Shown piece after piece: positions 35,052 to 48,500 of a stretch of 64,000 bases of DNA. The notes below the pieces were generated by a model. It was not told the origin of the DNA, ran no database searches, and saw only the letters and a program-made list of their open reading frames with translations. The DNA is from Tribonema minus. Its lineage: Eukaryota > Sar > Xanthophyceae > Tribonematales > Tribonemataceae. The DNA lies in the NCBI GenBank assembly GCA_017506865.1, contig JAFCMP010000379.1, positions 310,001-374,000 on the forward strand, given 5' to 3'. Positions within the stretch are counted from its first letter, which is position 1. Each line of letters begins with the position of its first letter. The translations under genes were made by a program, and so were the position numbers.

Positions 35052-36571
35052 AGGGGGGAGGCGCGGAGGCTGACCGGCGAGGAGGAGTGGCAGCGCGTGT
35101 CGGAATATGGACCTCGCTCATATTCTAGTGTCCGACTCAGAATCAGCGCTCATCAGTTGCATGTTGCGTGATGACATACTTGCGACCAGGTACCTGTTGA
35201 GAATGGCCGTCACATTACGCGCGTGCGTCGCGCTGCGCGCCGCCGCGGCCGCCCGCCGGGCAGGGGCCTTCTCGCTCGCGGCGACCTGACAGATGGCAGC
35301 TGCGCCAGCGATGACGGTTATGGGATGATGACGATGAATTTCTCTACGGTGACGGCTTTGACTTCTGCGACGTGCAGCGCGCGAGGCTCGCGAGTTGAGG
35401 CGGCGCCCCTCTCCAAGTGTGGCGTGCCTCGAGGAGGCCTTTTTGCCGAAAGTTTTCGGCGCCGCAATCACAAACGTGCTGCAAGCCTGGGTGGCGAGGC
35501 CCGCTCAAGCGGAGGATGCTCGGCAGCGTTGCCACTGCAGTCACGCTTGACCTGCCTCACCGCTCTGGTCTCCCCACGGCTGCTGAGGGTCTCCCATGAA
35601 TTGTTTCGCAGCTGCAAACACAAATGCCAAGATGTGTGCTTCAACCCCCTTCGCACTGTGCTTGGGTAATGCGGCGCCCTTGAGCACAACGGGGGGTACA
35701 CCATGCTGCAGCGAATTGCATCTCTCGCATGTCCAACCTGATGTATTTGCGTAGTGTGAAGTTTGACCGCGGAGCTTGGCAGCTGCCGTGTGTGCAAGTC
35801 GGCGTACACCAATGGCGCATGCTCTTGGAGGCATTGATGTTGGATGAAATTGAAGTTTTCTAATTTGACCAACCAGACAAGTGAGGCCGGTTTTCATGTG
35901 CTTGACTCACTTGACAAGTGACGTTTGCCGCTGCAATGCTGTCTGGCGCTGACATGTGTGTGTATTCGGCAGATGTGGTTGGACTGAACGGCAGTATGTA
36001 ATGATGGACGCAACTGTTTCTTTAAACCGTTGCTGCAGAGATGACGTCTTTGCTACGGCGTTGAACTGTTGCATGTTGCCTAACGTGATTGGCAGTCTGT
36101 GACCTCTGGCAGGCGGATGTCTGTGAATCAGCCAACGACAGCTCTGTTGGGTGTCCGTTCTGTTTTGTTCAAGTGCAAGACAATGACTCATCAGCCAATG
36201 ACAGCTCTACTTAGGCCACTGTTATCACAGTGTTGTTCTGTCAAGTACAAGACAATGGCTCGCGCGTACAGCTCACACTTGCGTGCTGCACATTTTGGCA
36301 CATGATCTGCGACGGTTCGCTGTGGCACATCATGCTCCTGCCAATTGGCACAGCCTAGACTATCGTATGCTCGCAAGAAAAGTCACTGCTATCATATGCA
36401 CATCAAAACAACCAGAAAAGAAAGGAACCAAGTGCTTGCAAGAACCAAGTCAATATACCACATCAAGCATGGGCACCACTGTGACCAGCCGCTCAATGCA
36501 TGTGCAAACAGCCAAGCACATCCCGTCAGCTCACACCGGGCCTTCACCAGCACACCATTATAGACAGCTAC

Positions 36572-39500
36572 TCAGTTGCCAGACTCGCCGCCCTGCGGCT
36601 GCTGCGCTGGCCGCTGCTTGGGCACGCTGCCAGGCGGTGGCGTCCACAGCGACTTGCCCGTGGTGGAGTTGAAGAAGTACTCGCGCTGCTGCTTGCTCGA
36701 GCGCTGGACCGTCCACCCCGGCGGCAGCACAAAGTCGTGCGGCTGTAGCTGCCCCTGCGCCGCCGCCGCCGCCGCTGGCTGCGGCGCCTGCTGCTGCTGC
36801 TGCAGCGGCGGCGGCCGTTGCACCTGCTGCGGCCGCTGCTGCTGCTGTTGCGGTGGAGGCGGCAGCCGCTGCTGCTGCGGTGGCGGCGGCCGGTGCGCCG
36901 GCGCCGCTGCCGCAGCAGGCGGCTTGGCAGCAGCTGGCGGATGCGATGCCGCTGGTGCCGCCGCGGCCGCTGCTGCCGCAGGTGCTTGCAGCGCTGCCGC
37001 ACTGCCACTACCACCGCTGCCGCCGCCGCCCGCAACCGCTGGTGCTGCCCGTGTGACAGGAGAACCAGGGGGTGTGAAGGGGGAGAAGCCACCGGCAGGA
37101 GCGAAGGGGGACTTGAAGGGGGAGGCAGGGCCCCCACCCAGGCTCAGTGCCTCCTTCAGCGGCAAAGCTGCGGCCCCCGCACCTAGAGGGGATACAGCCG
37201 CCGGCGCCGCCGCCGCCGCCGGCGGCTGTTGCGGGGGCTCTGTGCTCTTGGGCTTGGCGGCGGGGGGAGGGGGCGGAGGGCGCTGCACTGCCTGCTGCGG
37301 CGGCGGCGGCTTCACCTGCTGCGGCTGCTTCGCCATCTGCTTCTGCTGCTGCTGCCCCGCCGCAGGAGGCGGCGGCGGCGGCGGCCGCACCGCCGGCTTC
37401 GCGGCGGCAGCGGCCGCGGCAGCGGCGGGCGCAGCAGCTTCGGCGGCAGCGCCGCCTGCGGCTGCAGGCGCTGCCGGCGGTGCTGCCTCCGTTGACGGCA
37501 GCTCCAGCAGCGCGAGCGGCGGCGCGGCAGCGGCGGTGGCGGCGCGCTTCGCGTCGAGCACCGCCTTGCGGCGCAGGGCGCTCTCCGAGACAAACTTTCG
37601 CGGGCGCTTCGAGTGGAGGCTCGAGACGAGGTTCGAGATGCCCGCCGCGCTGGCGCCGCCGGGCGGCGCGCCCGCTTCCGGCACGCGCTTGCGCTTCGCC
37701 GCCGCCGCCGCCGCCGCCTCCGTCGCCTCTGCCGCCGCGGCGCCCGCCTCCAAGCTCAAGTTGAGGTTGGGCGCGTCCACCGCCATGCTGTCCCCCTCCG
37801 CGCCCTCCCCCTCCGAGGGGGGCGCGAGCGAGAGGGGGGCGTGCAGGGGGGTGCGCGGGGGGGTGAGCGCGGCGTCGGCGGTGGCAACGTCGCCCTCGTG
37901 GGGGAGCAGGATGGCGGCCTCGTCTGCAGCTTCGTCGAGCGCCATGTCCGCCAGGCCCTCGCTGATCGCGCCGCCTGGGGAGAGCGCGAGTGCGGGCGCG
38001 GGGCGCAGAGATGTGGATGAGAAGTCGCATGTACCGTGAGGGAAAGATGAAAAGGGCTTTGGAAAGAGAGTAAAATAGTGCTTGAAAGGTGCTGAAAGGT
38101 GCTGGAAGTTGCAAGTACCGTGCGGGGAAGATGAAGAGAACATCGGAAAGAGAGTGAAATAATGTGCTATGAATTGCTGGAAGGTGCTAGTCTGCTTTCC
38201 AACGTGGCAAGTTTGCGGCTGGCCAGGCACGTGCGGGGGGCGCGGACACCTACTTGAAGTACATGGCAGTGTGAATCTGCCATTGTCGGCGAAGCGACTG
38301 CTGGTTTCGTCTGTGGCGTTGTCGTGTGCATACCCACCTGTTTCCTTACCGGCACAGTGGACTTCGAGTTGAAGTGTACACCATACATGTTGAGGGCTGG
38401 TCTGCCGCCGCTGGCACGCGCGAGCACGGCAGTAATGCGGCCACTGGCGGGGTCAGAAGAGACGGTGCCATGCAGCGCTTTTGGCAGTGCAGCACAGAGC
38501 AGAGCTTGTCTATATGACCTTGCTGCAACATTCAGCACGGTGCACCATTCAGCACGTGCACTCGCAAGTGGTGTTACGGCCTGTTGGGCGACGGCCGGCT
38601 TCTGTCTGAGCCTCTGCTGTCTGCAACATATCAAGTTCCTTCATAATTGCATACTTCACAACATCCTCTCAAACATGCGCTTTGATGTATGCTGTAGGTA
38701 GATTAGAGAGTAAAGCTCCAACAACTTAGGCATCACTCAGGATTGAGGGGTGCTGCATCCCAGATATATCTTGAAGTTTGTTATTGAAGTTAGCACTTGC
38801 GGCTACGCCTCACCTCCACCGTCCCTGCCTGACGAGCCCAAGCTCCTGCCGCCACCTCCCCGCCTCTGCTGCCTGGTAGCAAGGTAGAAACAATACATAC
38901 GGCACGGCGACGCAACAAACTTCAGTGTGCAGTTTCAAATGGTACCCTCGTGGCTGAGCCTGGCTCAGTCCGCAAGTCTGCTATGGCACACTGCGAACTA
39001 CTTCTCAGGTGGATGTGATAAAGCAAGAAAGAGCAAGGCCTGCTTTCATATGAGAGGATGTGTGCGCGTGTGCTGCCTACGAGGATGTGTACATGTATGC
39101 TCCTGTTGCCCAGATGCACACTTGCTCGTCATGACAACCATGCGCGGCCAAGTCCGGCCTGCGAAGCGTCTCTCCGTGTCCACCTCGGCGCACAGCGGTT
39201 CAGCCAGCGCGCACGCACTGACCATCAGCCGTCGACTTGCACCCACCTAGCAGGGCTGTCAACATCCGCGGCGACATGTGGCATTGCATGACCTCCTGAG
39301 GCTTCAAAGACTCATTATCCCAGACCATCAACGATGCGGCGCACGACGGCACCATCACAGCACATTATCGCCCAACATGCAGCGCTTTTGCTCAACTTCC
39401 ACACGACCGCGCGCGCACCTGAGGGGATTGCCAAAAAACCCACGGCGACCTTGCACTGCCTGATTTTCTGAGGCTTCACCGACCTGAGATCCTCCTCATC

Positions 39501-42500
39501 TGATTCAATCCGATGATCATCCCGCACACAACAGCCCGGTCGCAGGGCCGTATCCCGCGCGCGCACCTGAAGGGGTTGCCGGACCTTGCGCTGCATGACC
39601 TGCCGACTCGCGGTAGTCCTCTCACTCCACCAATCAGTCATTCTGCGCAGCACCACTGCAGTACCGCGCCCTACAACCTTCAGTAGCACACAGCGTTTTG
39701 CCTATGTGGCCACGCACCTGAAGGAGTTGTAATCAACGGCGACCTTGCGCTGCATGACATCCTGCGGCGTCGCGGCCTCGCGGCACTCAACTGACTCAAT
39801 CCATCAACCATTCGGCCCGTTGCGACAACTCTTGCCTGACGTAAAGCGCTGTCACAACTTCCACGGCACACACCCACCTGAAGGGATTGCCGAAATCCAC
39901 CGCGACCTTGCGCTGCATGACCTTCTGCGGCGTCGCCGCCTCACGGTAGTAATCTAACTCAATCCATCAGTCGTTCCACGCACAACAATACCGCCGCAGC
40001 GCCATGCCCTGCAAAGCGCTTGTTCCCACGTGACCGTGCACGTACGCACCTGAAGGGATTGCCGAAATCCACCGCGACCTTGCGCTGCATGACCTCCTGC
40101 GGCGTCGCCGCCTCGCGGTAGTCGTCATTGCGCACGTCCGGGTCGCGCAGCGGCTCGCGCGACAGCAGCAGCGCAATGTAGTTGCTCATGTCGTGCACGC
40201 TGCGCGCGGGCGCGAGCGACTGGCTGACCTCGGCGAGTAGCGAGGCGCCACCTGGCGTGCTCTGAGAGGCGCCACGTGGCGCGCTCTGAGAGGCGCCACG
40301 TGGCGCGCGCGCGGCGTGCGTGCTGAAGAGGCCTGCGGGGAGGCGCAAGATGTTGTCAGTGCGTAACGCGCTTGAGCACTGTGCAGTTTTGGGGCTTATG
40401 CTGACACCCTGTAGCGGGCGTTGCACTGTGATCGTCTGGGTTGTTCTGTGCTTCGAGCGAGACCCAACAATGGCGCAAGAAATGAAAGCGAGTCGCATCG
40501 CAAATACGGGGCAGTGTTTGAGAGGCGGTTGGGGACGCTGTTGCGCAGAGAAGCTGTGGTCGCTGAGAGCGCACGCAGTGGTCGCTTCATGAGAGCGGTC
40601 AGAGGTGAAGGTGGTCAGGTGATCCACACACTAAGCGATGCGAGCACTGCTCAGCTACAGGATGCTGACCCCCAGTGCTTAGTTGATGTCATATGTGTGC
40701 CAAGGGGGTGGCGGGCAGTTGCCAAGTAGGGTCAGTGCAAAGCAAACAAGGGCTGAGGGTTCTTCGCAGAGTCTGGTGTTGCAGTGCGCAGGTGCACACA
40801 AGCGCTTCAACAGGCAGACAGCACAACACGCGTGGCACATGACAGCCAACGCCGCGACTAATTATTTGGTGACAACTTCATAAAGCACAAGGGCCTCAAC
40901 GTGTGTCTATAGGTGTGTTTGAAATGCATCTAGTTGCCCATTGCGCAGGAAAGTCCAACCATACATGGCTTGCGTGCCCGACAACTGGCATGTATGAACC
41001 TCAACATGAAAACTTCAAGTAACACATTTGGACTGAGCGTTGCGCACCTGTCACCGTGACCCCCATTCCCCCGCCGAAGAGCCCCCTGCGCATGCGCTCA
41101 AAGTGCTCCAGGAGCTGTCCCGGTGGCACACACAGAAGCGCCTCAAGCCCCGCTTCGAGATCTGTGAGCAGCAAGCAAGGCATGAAAGATGGTAAACAGC
41201 GGGGCAGTGTTTGCTATTCGTACCGCTTGTCTGTCTTTGATGCGGCTGTTTGGGCGTGATAGTCATCATAGAAAGAGTCATCATCAGCGGCTTGCGTACT
41301 GGATGCAGCAGTCGTGATCACAGATCAGTAATCATCAACCACAATCAGTCACCGAAGAGAGCTTGCAGGATCTGTGGGCAGTGAGCCAGGAATGCAAAGC
41401 TGGAAAGCTGAGGTTGCAATCCAAAAACAAAAAGATCGGAAACTCTATTTAGGATATCGTTGCATCAGTGCACTCTTGCCACTTGGACCCGGAGCTGAAT
41501 GCTGTTCCAAGCCGCCCCGCTGTCTTTTCTGTGCCGAGAATCGAAAGTGGCTGTTGCTCTGGGTGCACCTTACAAGGGCTACACATCATAAGGGACACTG
41601 GCAGCAGACGTCGGCCACCTAGCAAATGCAGTTGCAAGATGTGACCTGCGCAGCGTCGCATGTACCGCGCGCCACCAGCGCGTGCTGCAGCACCAGGTGC
41701 GATTTCAGCTTACTTAAAGTGCTGGTGCAGCACGCATGTATCTCGTCCCTGCAGTTGCTGCAGCGTTGAATGATGCTGTCCCCGCTATTTGGAGGTATGA
41801 TGTTGTTGACTTCAATGTGGCTGGTGACCAGCTGCCGGCACTGCACACAGGGCTAGCGCCACAGGCGAATTTCCTCGCTTGGGGCACAAACGAGCTAACC
41901 CTAATCCTAACCCTATGTTCCTCCCACTGCGTGCTGAATGCAGCACCCCCCCCTACCCTCCAGAGAAGGCACGCTCACAGCTTCACTTGTACTTCAATTT
42001 ACTCTTGCTTGAGGGGCGAAAAATGTACTTCACCTGTGCCACTTCAAGTCAGCGCTCACCTTGCTGAGCGCGGCTGCCGTGGCTGCCGTGCGTCGCAGGT
42101 GTCGACGTCGTGCGCAGCGGCGCTGTCGAGGCGTGCACTGACTCCAGCTCCGCTCTGCAAAATGCGATACGCGCAACAGCAGGGCAACACTTGAAGTGAG
42201 TATGGTGACTCTCCAAAAATGAGCCGCCGGTCGAGGCGTGCATGGACTCAAGCTCCGCTCTGCAAAAACACGATGCTTGTAACAGCGGTGCAGCACTTCA
42301 AAGTATGGAAGGGATGTTATCGATGCGCATAACAGCAGGGCAACGTGACAGCAAAGCCACGCTTCAAGGTATGGGAGTGATACTGTCGGACTCAAGCTCC
42401 GCTCTGCGACACGTGATGCATGTGAACACCTTCAAGTACCTGACAGCGCCCATGAGGCTATTAGGGTGCATGCGGTGTAGTGCGAGAGCTCAAAGTGCCA

Positions 42501-45500
42501 TCCTTGCTTCCAAAACGGTACCTGACAGCAGTGTCCTTGTGGCTGTTGGCGTGCATACAGTATGGTGCGAGAGCTCTAGTAGTGCCCTTCCTGACAGCGT
42601 CCTTTATGGCTGTTGACGTGCATGCAGTACTTTGCGAGAGCTCAAATAGTGCCGATCTTGCTTCCAAAACCGGTACCTGACAGCTCCTAGAGGCTATTAA
42701 GGTGCATGAGCATGATGTGAGAGCGCAAAGAGTGCTGTTCCTGCTTCCACAAATGGCACCTTACAGCGTCCTTGAGGCTATTAAGGTGAGCGTGCACGCG
42801 TTGCGGCAGCGGTCGCTCGATGGCCTGGTCTTGTACAAGCAGGTGCAGGCCCATAGGCTTCAGTGCTCTGCACAAAGAAAAGTCACAGAGGGTATGGCAC
42901 AGCGTCAGCTATACATGCCTACCCCTGCCCCACCCCCCTGATGCGCACCTCCATAGCGAAAAGCCAAGGGGCGCGACAGGAGAGCATCAGCTATACATGC
43001 CTATCCCTACATTATCTGATGAGCTGCACATGCCTGCACCTGCCCCCTCCCCACCCTCACCGCAAACTTCAGCCAGAGAAAAGCGGGGCGGGGAGATGGA
43101 TGAGCATCAGCTATACGTGGCTACCCTCCTGCGTCCGATGCACGGCTCAGCAGAGCGTCAGATGTACATGCCTACCCCCCCCTGCGTCCGATGCACGGCT
43201 CAGCAGATGTGGGGCCCCTGGAAGCTGCTGTTGCGTGTTACGAACCGCCAAAGCGAGCAAGCGCTCCGAAACCATCAGCCTAAAGCAGTACTTCAGGTTG
43301 CACTTGAACTTCATGCAGGTAGAGTACTTCAAAATCATTTCTTGTTCCACAGTGCCCACGGGCCAGCACACCAAAATACAGATATCGCGAGAGCAGCTAC
43401 CGTAGGCAACAACTGTGGCTGTGTGCCCTTATGCGGCACATGAGTCAGCACAGCAAGTCGCTCGCATGCGTTGCGCTGCCCAGCACAAACAACGACTGAT
43501 AAGCACTTCCTCTCGTGAACAATGCGATTGGCTCGCCTGCGTTGCACTGCCAAACTGATAACCATGAGAGCGAAACCTTCACCGCTTTGAGCGATGCGAC
43601 TGGCTCGCCGGTGTTGCGCTGCCATACGCAAACAACGACTGACAAAAACTTCCCCTCTTGAGCACAGCAACTGGCACGCCTGCGTTGCACTGTCAAAAGC
43701 ACAAACAAAACGACAAAACCTTTGCCGCATGGAGCAGTGCAACTGGCTCCCCTGCATCGAAGTGCTACAACAGCAACAACAAGAACTTCAAAAACAAGAA
43801 CTTCCACAACAGCTTCAACAACACAACAATAAAATCACATTTTGAAGGTGGCGTGGTAGTAGAGCGGCACCGCCGTCAGGTACGTCTTGAGGTCGTTGCG
43901 CCACTTGGGCGTGAGACAAAACTTCGACAACAAGAACTTCAACAATACAACAACTTCACCTTTTAAGGGCGGCGTGGTAGTAGAGCGGCACAGCCGTCAG
44001 GTACGTCTTGAAATCGTTGCGCCACTCAGGCGTCAGGCTGGCGACTGTATTTGTCTTGTCCCCTGCTCACGTGATCGCAGGAGCAGAGCGACACAACAGC
44101 GCGCAGCAGCGGGCATAGAGTTAGACTCAGTGCATGGCTGTAACGCAGGGTGCACGTGCTGCCAGGACAGGCCGTGTCCCGTGGTCACGGGAGCACAGGT
44201 AAGTATTGAAGTCGTTGCGCCACTCAAGCGTGAGGCTGGCTACAGTATTCGTCTTGTCCCCTGCGCACGTGACCACAGGAGCAGAGCGACACAACAGCGC
44301 GCAGGAGCAAGCGTACGATGAGAGCCAGACTCAGTGCACGGCTGTGACGCAATGTGCACATGCTGCAGCTGTGTCCCGTGCTCACAGGAGCACATGAGCG
44401 AGGCAATGTCAGAGCACGTGTATGAGCGGGCTTCAGAGACATTTGAGTCAATGGTTGACGCACGGCTGCAACGCGAGGCACACCACTGTAACGGGAGATG
44501 CAGGTGTAATGAGGGAAATGGCAGCGGTGGGTGAGCACGCGCCAAACTCTCCTGCTCAACTGACAGAAATAGGTGCAAAAGCACACATTGGCAAGCAATC
44601 CTGCAACCGTCGGCCATGCCTCAAGGTGCAGTCGGCAATGGCAGTGGCCCTGCGTGCCCCCCATGCATAAGGAAAGCTACTGAACCTGCAGACGGCACAG
44701 GAACAGAGTACGGGGCAAGCAGGAGTACGCAGACAAGGGCTCACACAAGCATCATCCATCGTTCATAGACGTCGGCGACCGCAGTGTGCCCTGCTGCAAG
44801 CGCAGCCCTAATCCCAACATGTGCTTGCCCCCCACCCCCCCCTTTGCCTCGTATGCAAACAGACCACCATGTGAGGGCGGGTCCTACAGGCACGTCAGCA
44901 GGTTCCGCAGACAACTCTCACCACTGCCTGAAGCTACTTCATGTAATGTGCTTGCTGAAGCCAGCATGCGTGCAATCAGGTTACCTGCTGCGCCGGGGAG
45001 CGCTGCCGCCGCGGCCTGTGACGCGTTGAGTATGAGCAGCTGCTCAATTTGCAGCAGCAGGTGCACCAGCCAAGGGAAGTTGTACGGCAGCACCTGCGGC
45101 AGCGCATGAGCCCGGAGAGCACGGTCGGTGCGGGTGAGTCAGCAATGTTAGCGGCTCAGTTGTGTCAGTGGCTCAGTTGTGTCAGCAATTGTCAGCGGCT
45201 TACTTGTGTCAACGGCTCAGTTGTGTCAGCGGCTCAGTCATATCAGCGGCTCAGTTGCGTCAGCAGCTCAGTTGTGTCAGCGGCTCCGTTGAGTCAGCGG
45301 CTCACTTGTGCCAGCTGTTCAGTTGTGCCAGTGGCTCAGTCATGTCAGCAAGCGTGCGTGCCCCTAGGTTGGTATGCTGTGCCCGCAGACAACAGCAGTG
45401 TCCTGCGTACGCCAGGGGCAGCAAGTGCCCCAACAGATACGGTTACGACACAGGGCGCGGTGCGAGTATGGCGCTGCGCGTCAGCAGGGGCGTTTACGTA

Positions 45501-48500
45501 ACATCGGCTACAGGGGCAAGAGTGCCGCAGCTACTGAACGCTTCAGAGACAGCCTGCGCACAGCAGATACGAATTTAAGCTGTCAGGCACACATGTGAGC
45601 ACGATCCTGCATGTGAGAAGTGGCATATACGGAGATGGCTGACCACTCTCAAGAACCCGGTGCAACTATGCTCTGAGAAACAAGTGCAACCATTCACACT
45701 GCCGCTCAGTCTCACGAACGTCAAGAACCCTAACCCTAACCCTAAAAACGCACCGTCAGCGTCCCCCTGCCGACGAGCCTGTGCCCCTGCAGGAACGCCC
45801 AGGGGACAAACGTCGGTGGCACTGCTCCGCCGGCGCTACCCGCAAGCTGCAGCGGCGACGGCACGGCACGCGCGAAGAGTGGCCACTTGGCGTCCTTTGG
45901 CATTCGCGCTGGGGTGACGGTGGTGGCTGCGCATGATTGAGGAGGGAAGGGGGGGGGGGGGGGGGCAAAGGGGGGTAAGTGTGGGGGGTGCGAGACGACA
46001 CATGACGAGCGGTGGTTGTCGCAAGCTGCAGCGGCGACGGCACGGCACGCGCGAGGAGTGGCCACTTGGCGTCCTTGGGCATTCGCGCGGGCGTGACGGT
46101 GGTAGCTGCCCACGCATGCCGCACGCGCGAACAGAGGTGGTGGTGCAGGGGGGAAGGGGAGGGTGCAAAAGGGGGGCGGGGGGGGGGGGGGGGGGGGGGG
46201 AAATGAGAAGGCGACACTCGACGGGTAGTTGTCGCAGCGAAGTGACAGGTGTGAAGGGGGGGGGGGGGTATGAGATGCGAATGACGTGGCAGGCAATGGT
46301 TGCTGCCAATATAAAGGGGGGGGTATGAGCTGAAAGATGTAATGGCGGGGGGTCGTTGGGGGCGCTGTATGACAGTTGTGAGGGGGGGGGGAGGAGCGGG
46401 GGGGGGTGGGGCGGGGTCTGCGATGCGAGACGACATGGCGGGCGGAAATGGTCACCATTATGAGGAATAGGGGCGCCCCCTGCTGCAGACATGCGGCAAA
46501 CAAGGAAGCGCACAGCTGTCGCTAGGAGCGCTTCAGCATGCGCAGGGCTACAACAGCACAGTGGCTGCGAGGAATGCGGGCAGGGGGGTGGGTGGGTATG
46601 GGGGGGGGGGGTTATGTACATAACACATGTAGAAACTAGTTCAAATTGAAGTAGCAAAGTGCTCAAACTTGAAACGCGCCTCAATACAAGCAGCGGCTTC
46701 TTAGCACCGTGCATGGGGGAGGTCGAGCGACAGTGCGAGGTGCACGAAGTCACTGCAGCAGCACCGCCAGTGTCAGCGCAGGGCTCCCCACTGCGCGCAA
46801 GCCCGTGGCAAAGCTGACACACTACTGCTGCTCAGCGCTGGTAGTCACTGTCACTCCCGTGCTGACTCGCGAGGACCCCGACATCCCAGTCACTCATGGC
46901 AGTCACAGCTAGGGCTTGCAGTTTTTAAAAGACGTACATAGTCGAGGCCTGGGGTTGCACCTTCCACAATGATCTTAATTGCACCAGAAACACCGCCACA
47001 CATCAGAGCATTACCTCTGCTGAAAAAGCAACGCTGCCGCGCGAGAAGGACACATTCATGTGCATCCAGCATGACGACGGCGCATACACTTTTTTTGTTC
47101 ATCACCATTACCTCTGCTGGAGTAGAACGCGGTAGCGGCGGAGGGCGCGTTGCCAGCGCACCACTCCACCTCGTGCTGATTACGCGGCAGCGTTGGAAGC
47201 GCGACGAGTACATGTTCATGGCACATGTGTTGCACGTTTGACGCAGCACATGTGTACACGACTTGCATATCTTGCGTTGTTCAGGTTTAGGGTTAGGGTT
47301 AGGGTTAGAGTTTAGGGTTAGGGTTCGGGTTAGGGTTTCCGCCCCTCAAGCGGAAGCAAATCAAGTACGCATTCATGTACATCCGGCATGACAACGGCCC
47401 GTGGACACATTACATTACATGATCGTGCACAACAATTACCTCTGTTGGAACAGAACGCGGCAGCGGCGGAGGGCGCGTTGCCCGTGCACCACTCCACCCC
47501 GTACTCAGCACGCGGCAGCAGCAAGTACAAATTCAAGTATACTTCTATCCAGCATGACGACGGCGCATACAGCATTGTTGTCAATCACCATTACCTCTGC
47601 TGGAGTAGAACGCCGTCGCGGCGGAGGGCGCGTTGCCTGCGCACCACTCCACCTTGTACTTACGGCAATGGCGCGAGAGGTCCATCTGCATGTACATCCA
47701 GCCTGAATACATCGCACACAACATTGTTGTTAATCGCCATTACCTCTGCTGGAGTAGAATGCGGTAGCAGCGGAAGGCGCGTTGCCCGCGCACCACTCCA
47801 CCTCGTACTCGTCCATCGCAATGCCGAGCCGTGCTGCGGCTGCCGCGGCCTTAACGGTAGGGTCCGACGACGCGTCCGCAGGCACCTTGTAGAAGACCTG
47901 ACGGTACATGAAAGCGGTGCTCAACCTGATTAGTGCCAACGTGCACTGGCAAAGCTGACTGGATTGATTAATTGAGGGACTAGGGGTAGGGCTTGAGGGT
48001 TTGGTGCAGGGTGGGGTAGGGTTAGCGATGGGGTCCAACACCGCATCCGCAGGCACCTTGTAAAAGACCTTTTAATACCGCACGACAGCAGCGCGAGGGT
48101 AAGGTTAATCAGGGTTAGGGCTAGGGTTAGGGTCCGCTGCGGCATCCGCAGGCACCTTACAGCAGATCTTTTGATACTTAGGGTTAGGGTTAGGGTTAGG
48201 GTTAGTGGAACAGTAGCGCTCACCCACTGAGTCAGGGCGCACAGAGCGGCTTAACCTGTGTTGATAGAGCTGATTGGAATGATAGATTGAGGGGGTAGGG
48301 TTGGGGTTTTAGAGTTGGGTGCAGGGCGAGGTCAACCAGGGGTAGGGTTAGGGTTTGGTGTCCGACGCGTCTGGAGGCACTTTGTAGAAAACCTGGTGAT
48401 ACACTGGCACAGTGTTCAACGGGATGAGTCAGGCATTGAGAGCCTGCAGTGCATGGGAAACAGCTGCACAACCGACTTGTGACTGATTGAATGTGTGAGT

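Larger units (their letters stand above)
31355..36571. other. Spacer between phosphate transporter and INTS6
   Basis: Apart from the 346 bp duplicate at 34706-35051 I recognise no gene. Open frames on both strands are short and lack family motifs. A segment around 36104-36175 is partly repeated at 36181-36260 (CAATGACAGCTCT and CAAGACAATGACTC). GC is lower than in the genes, and C or G homopolymers are absent, which fits untranscribed spacer. Confidence 0.5.

Noticed and set aside
36576..38039. 487-codon plus-strand Gly/Ala/Cys-rich open frame
   Set aside because: It is the antisense shadow of the GC-rich last INTS6 exon; the minus strand carries the WW domain and the family segment.
38350..38527. 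Open stretch between an AG and a GTAAGG on the minus strand as a further INTS6 exon
   Set aside because: Its phase gives a stop when joined to the preceding exon, and the peptide does not resemble INTS6.
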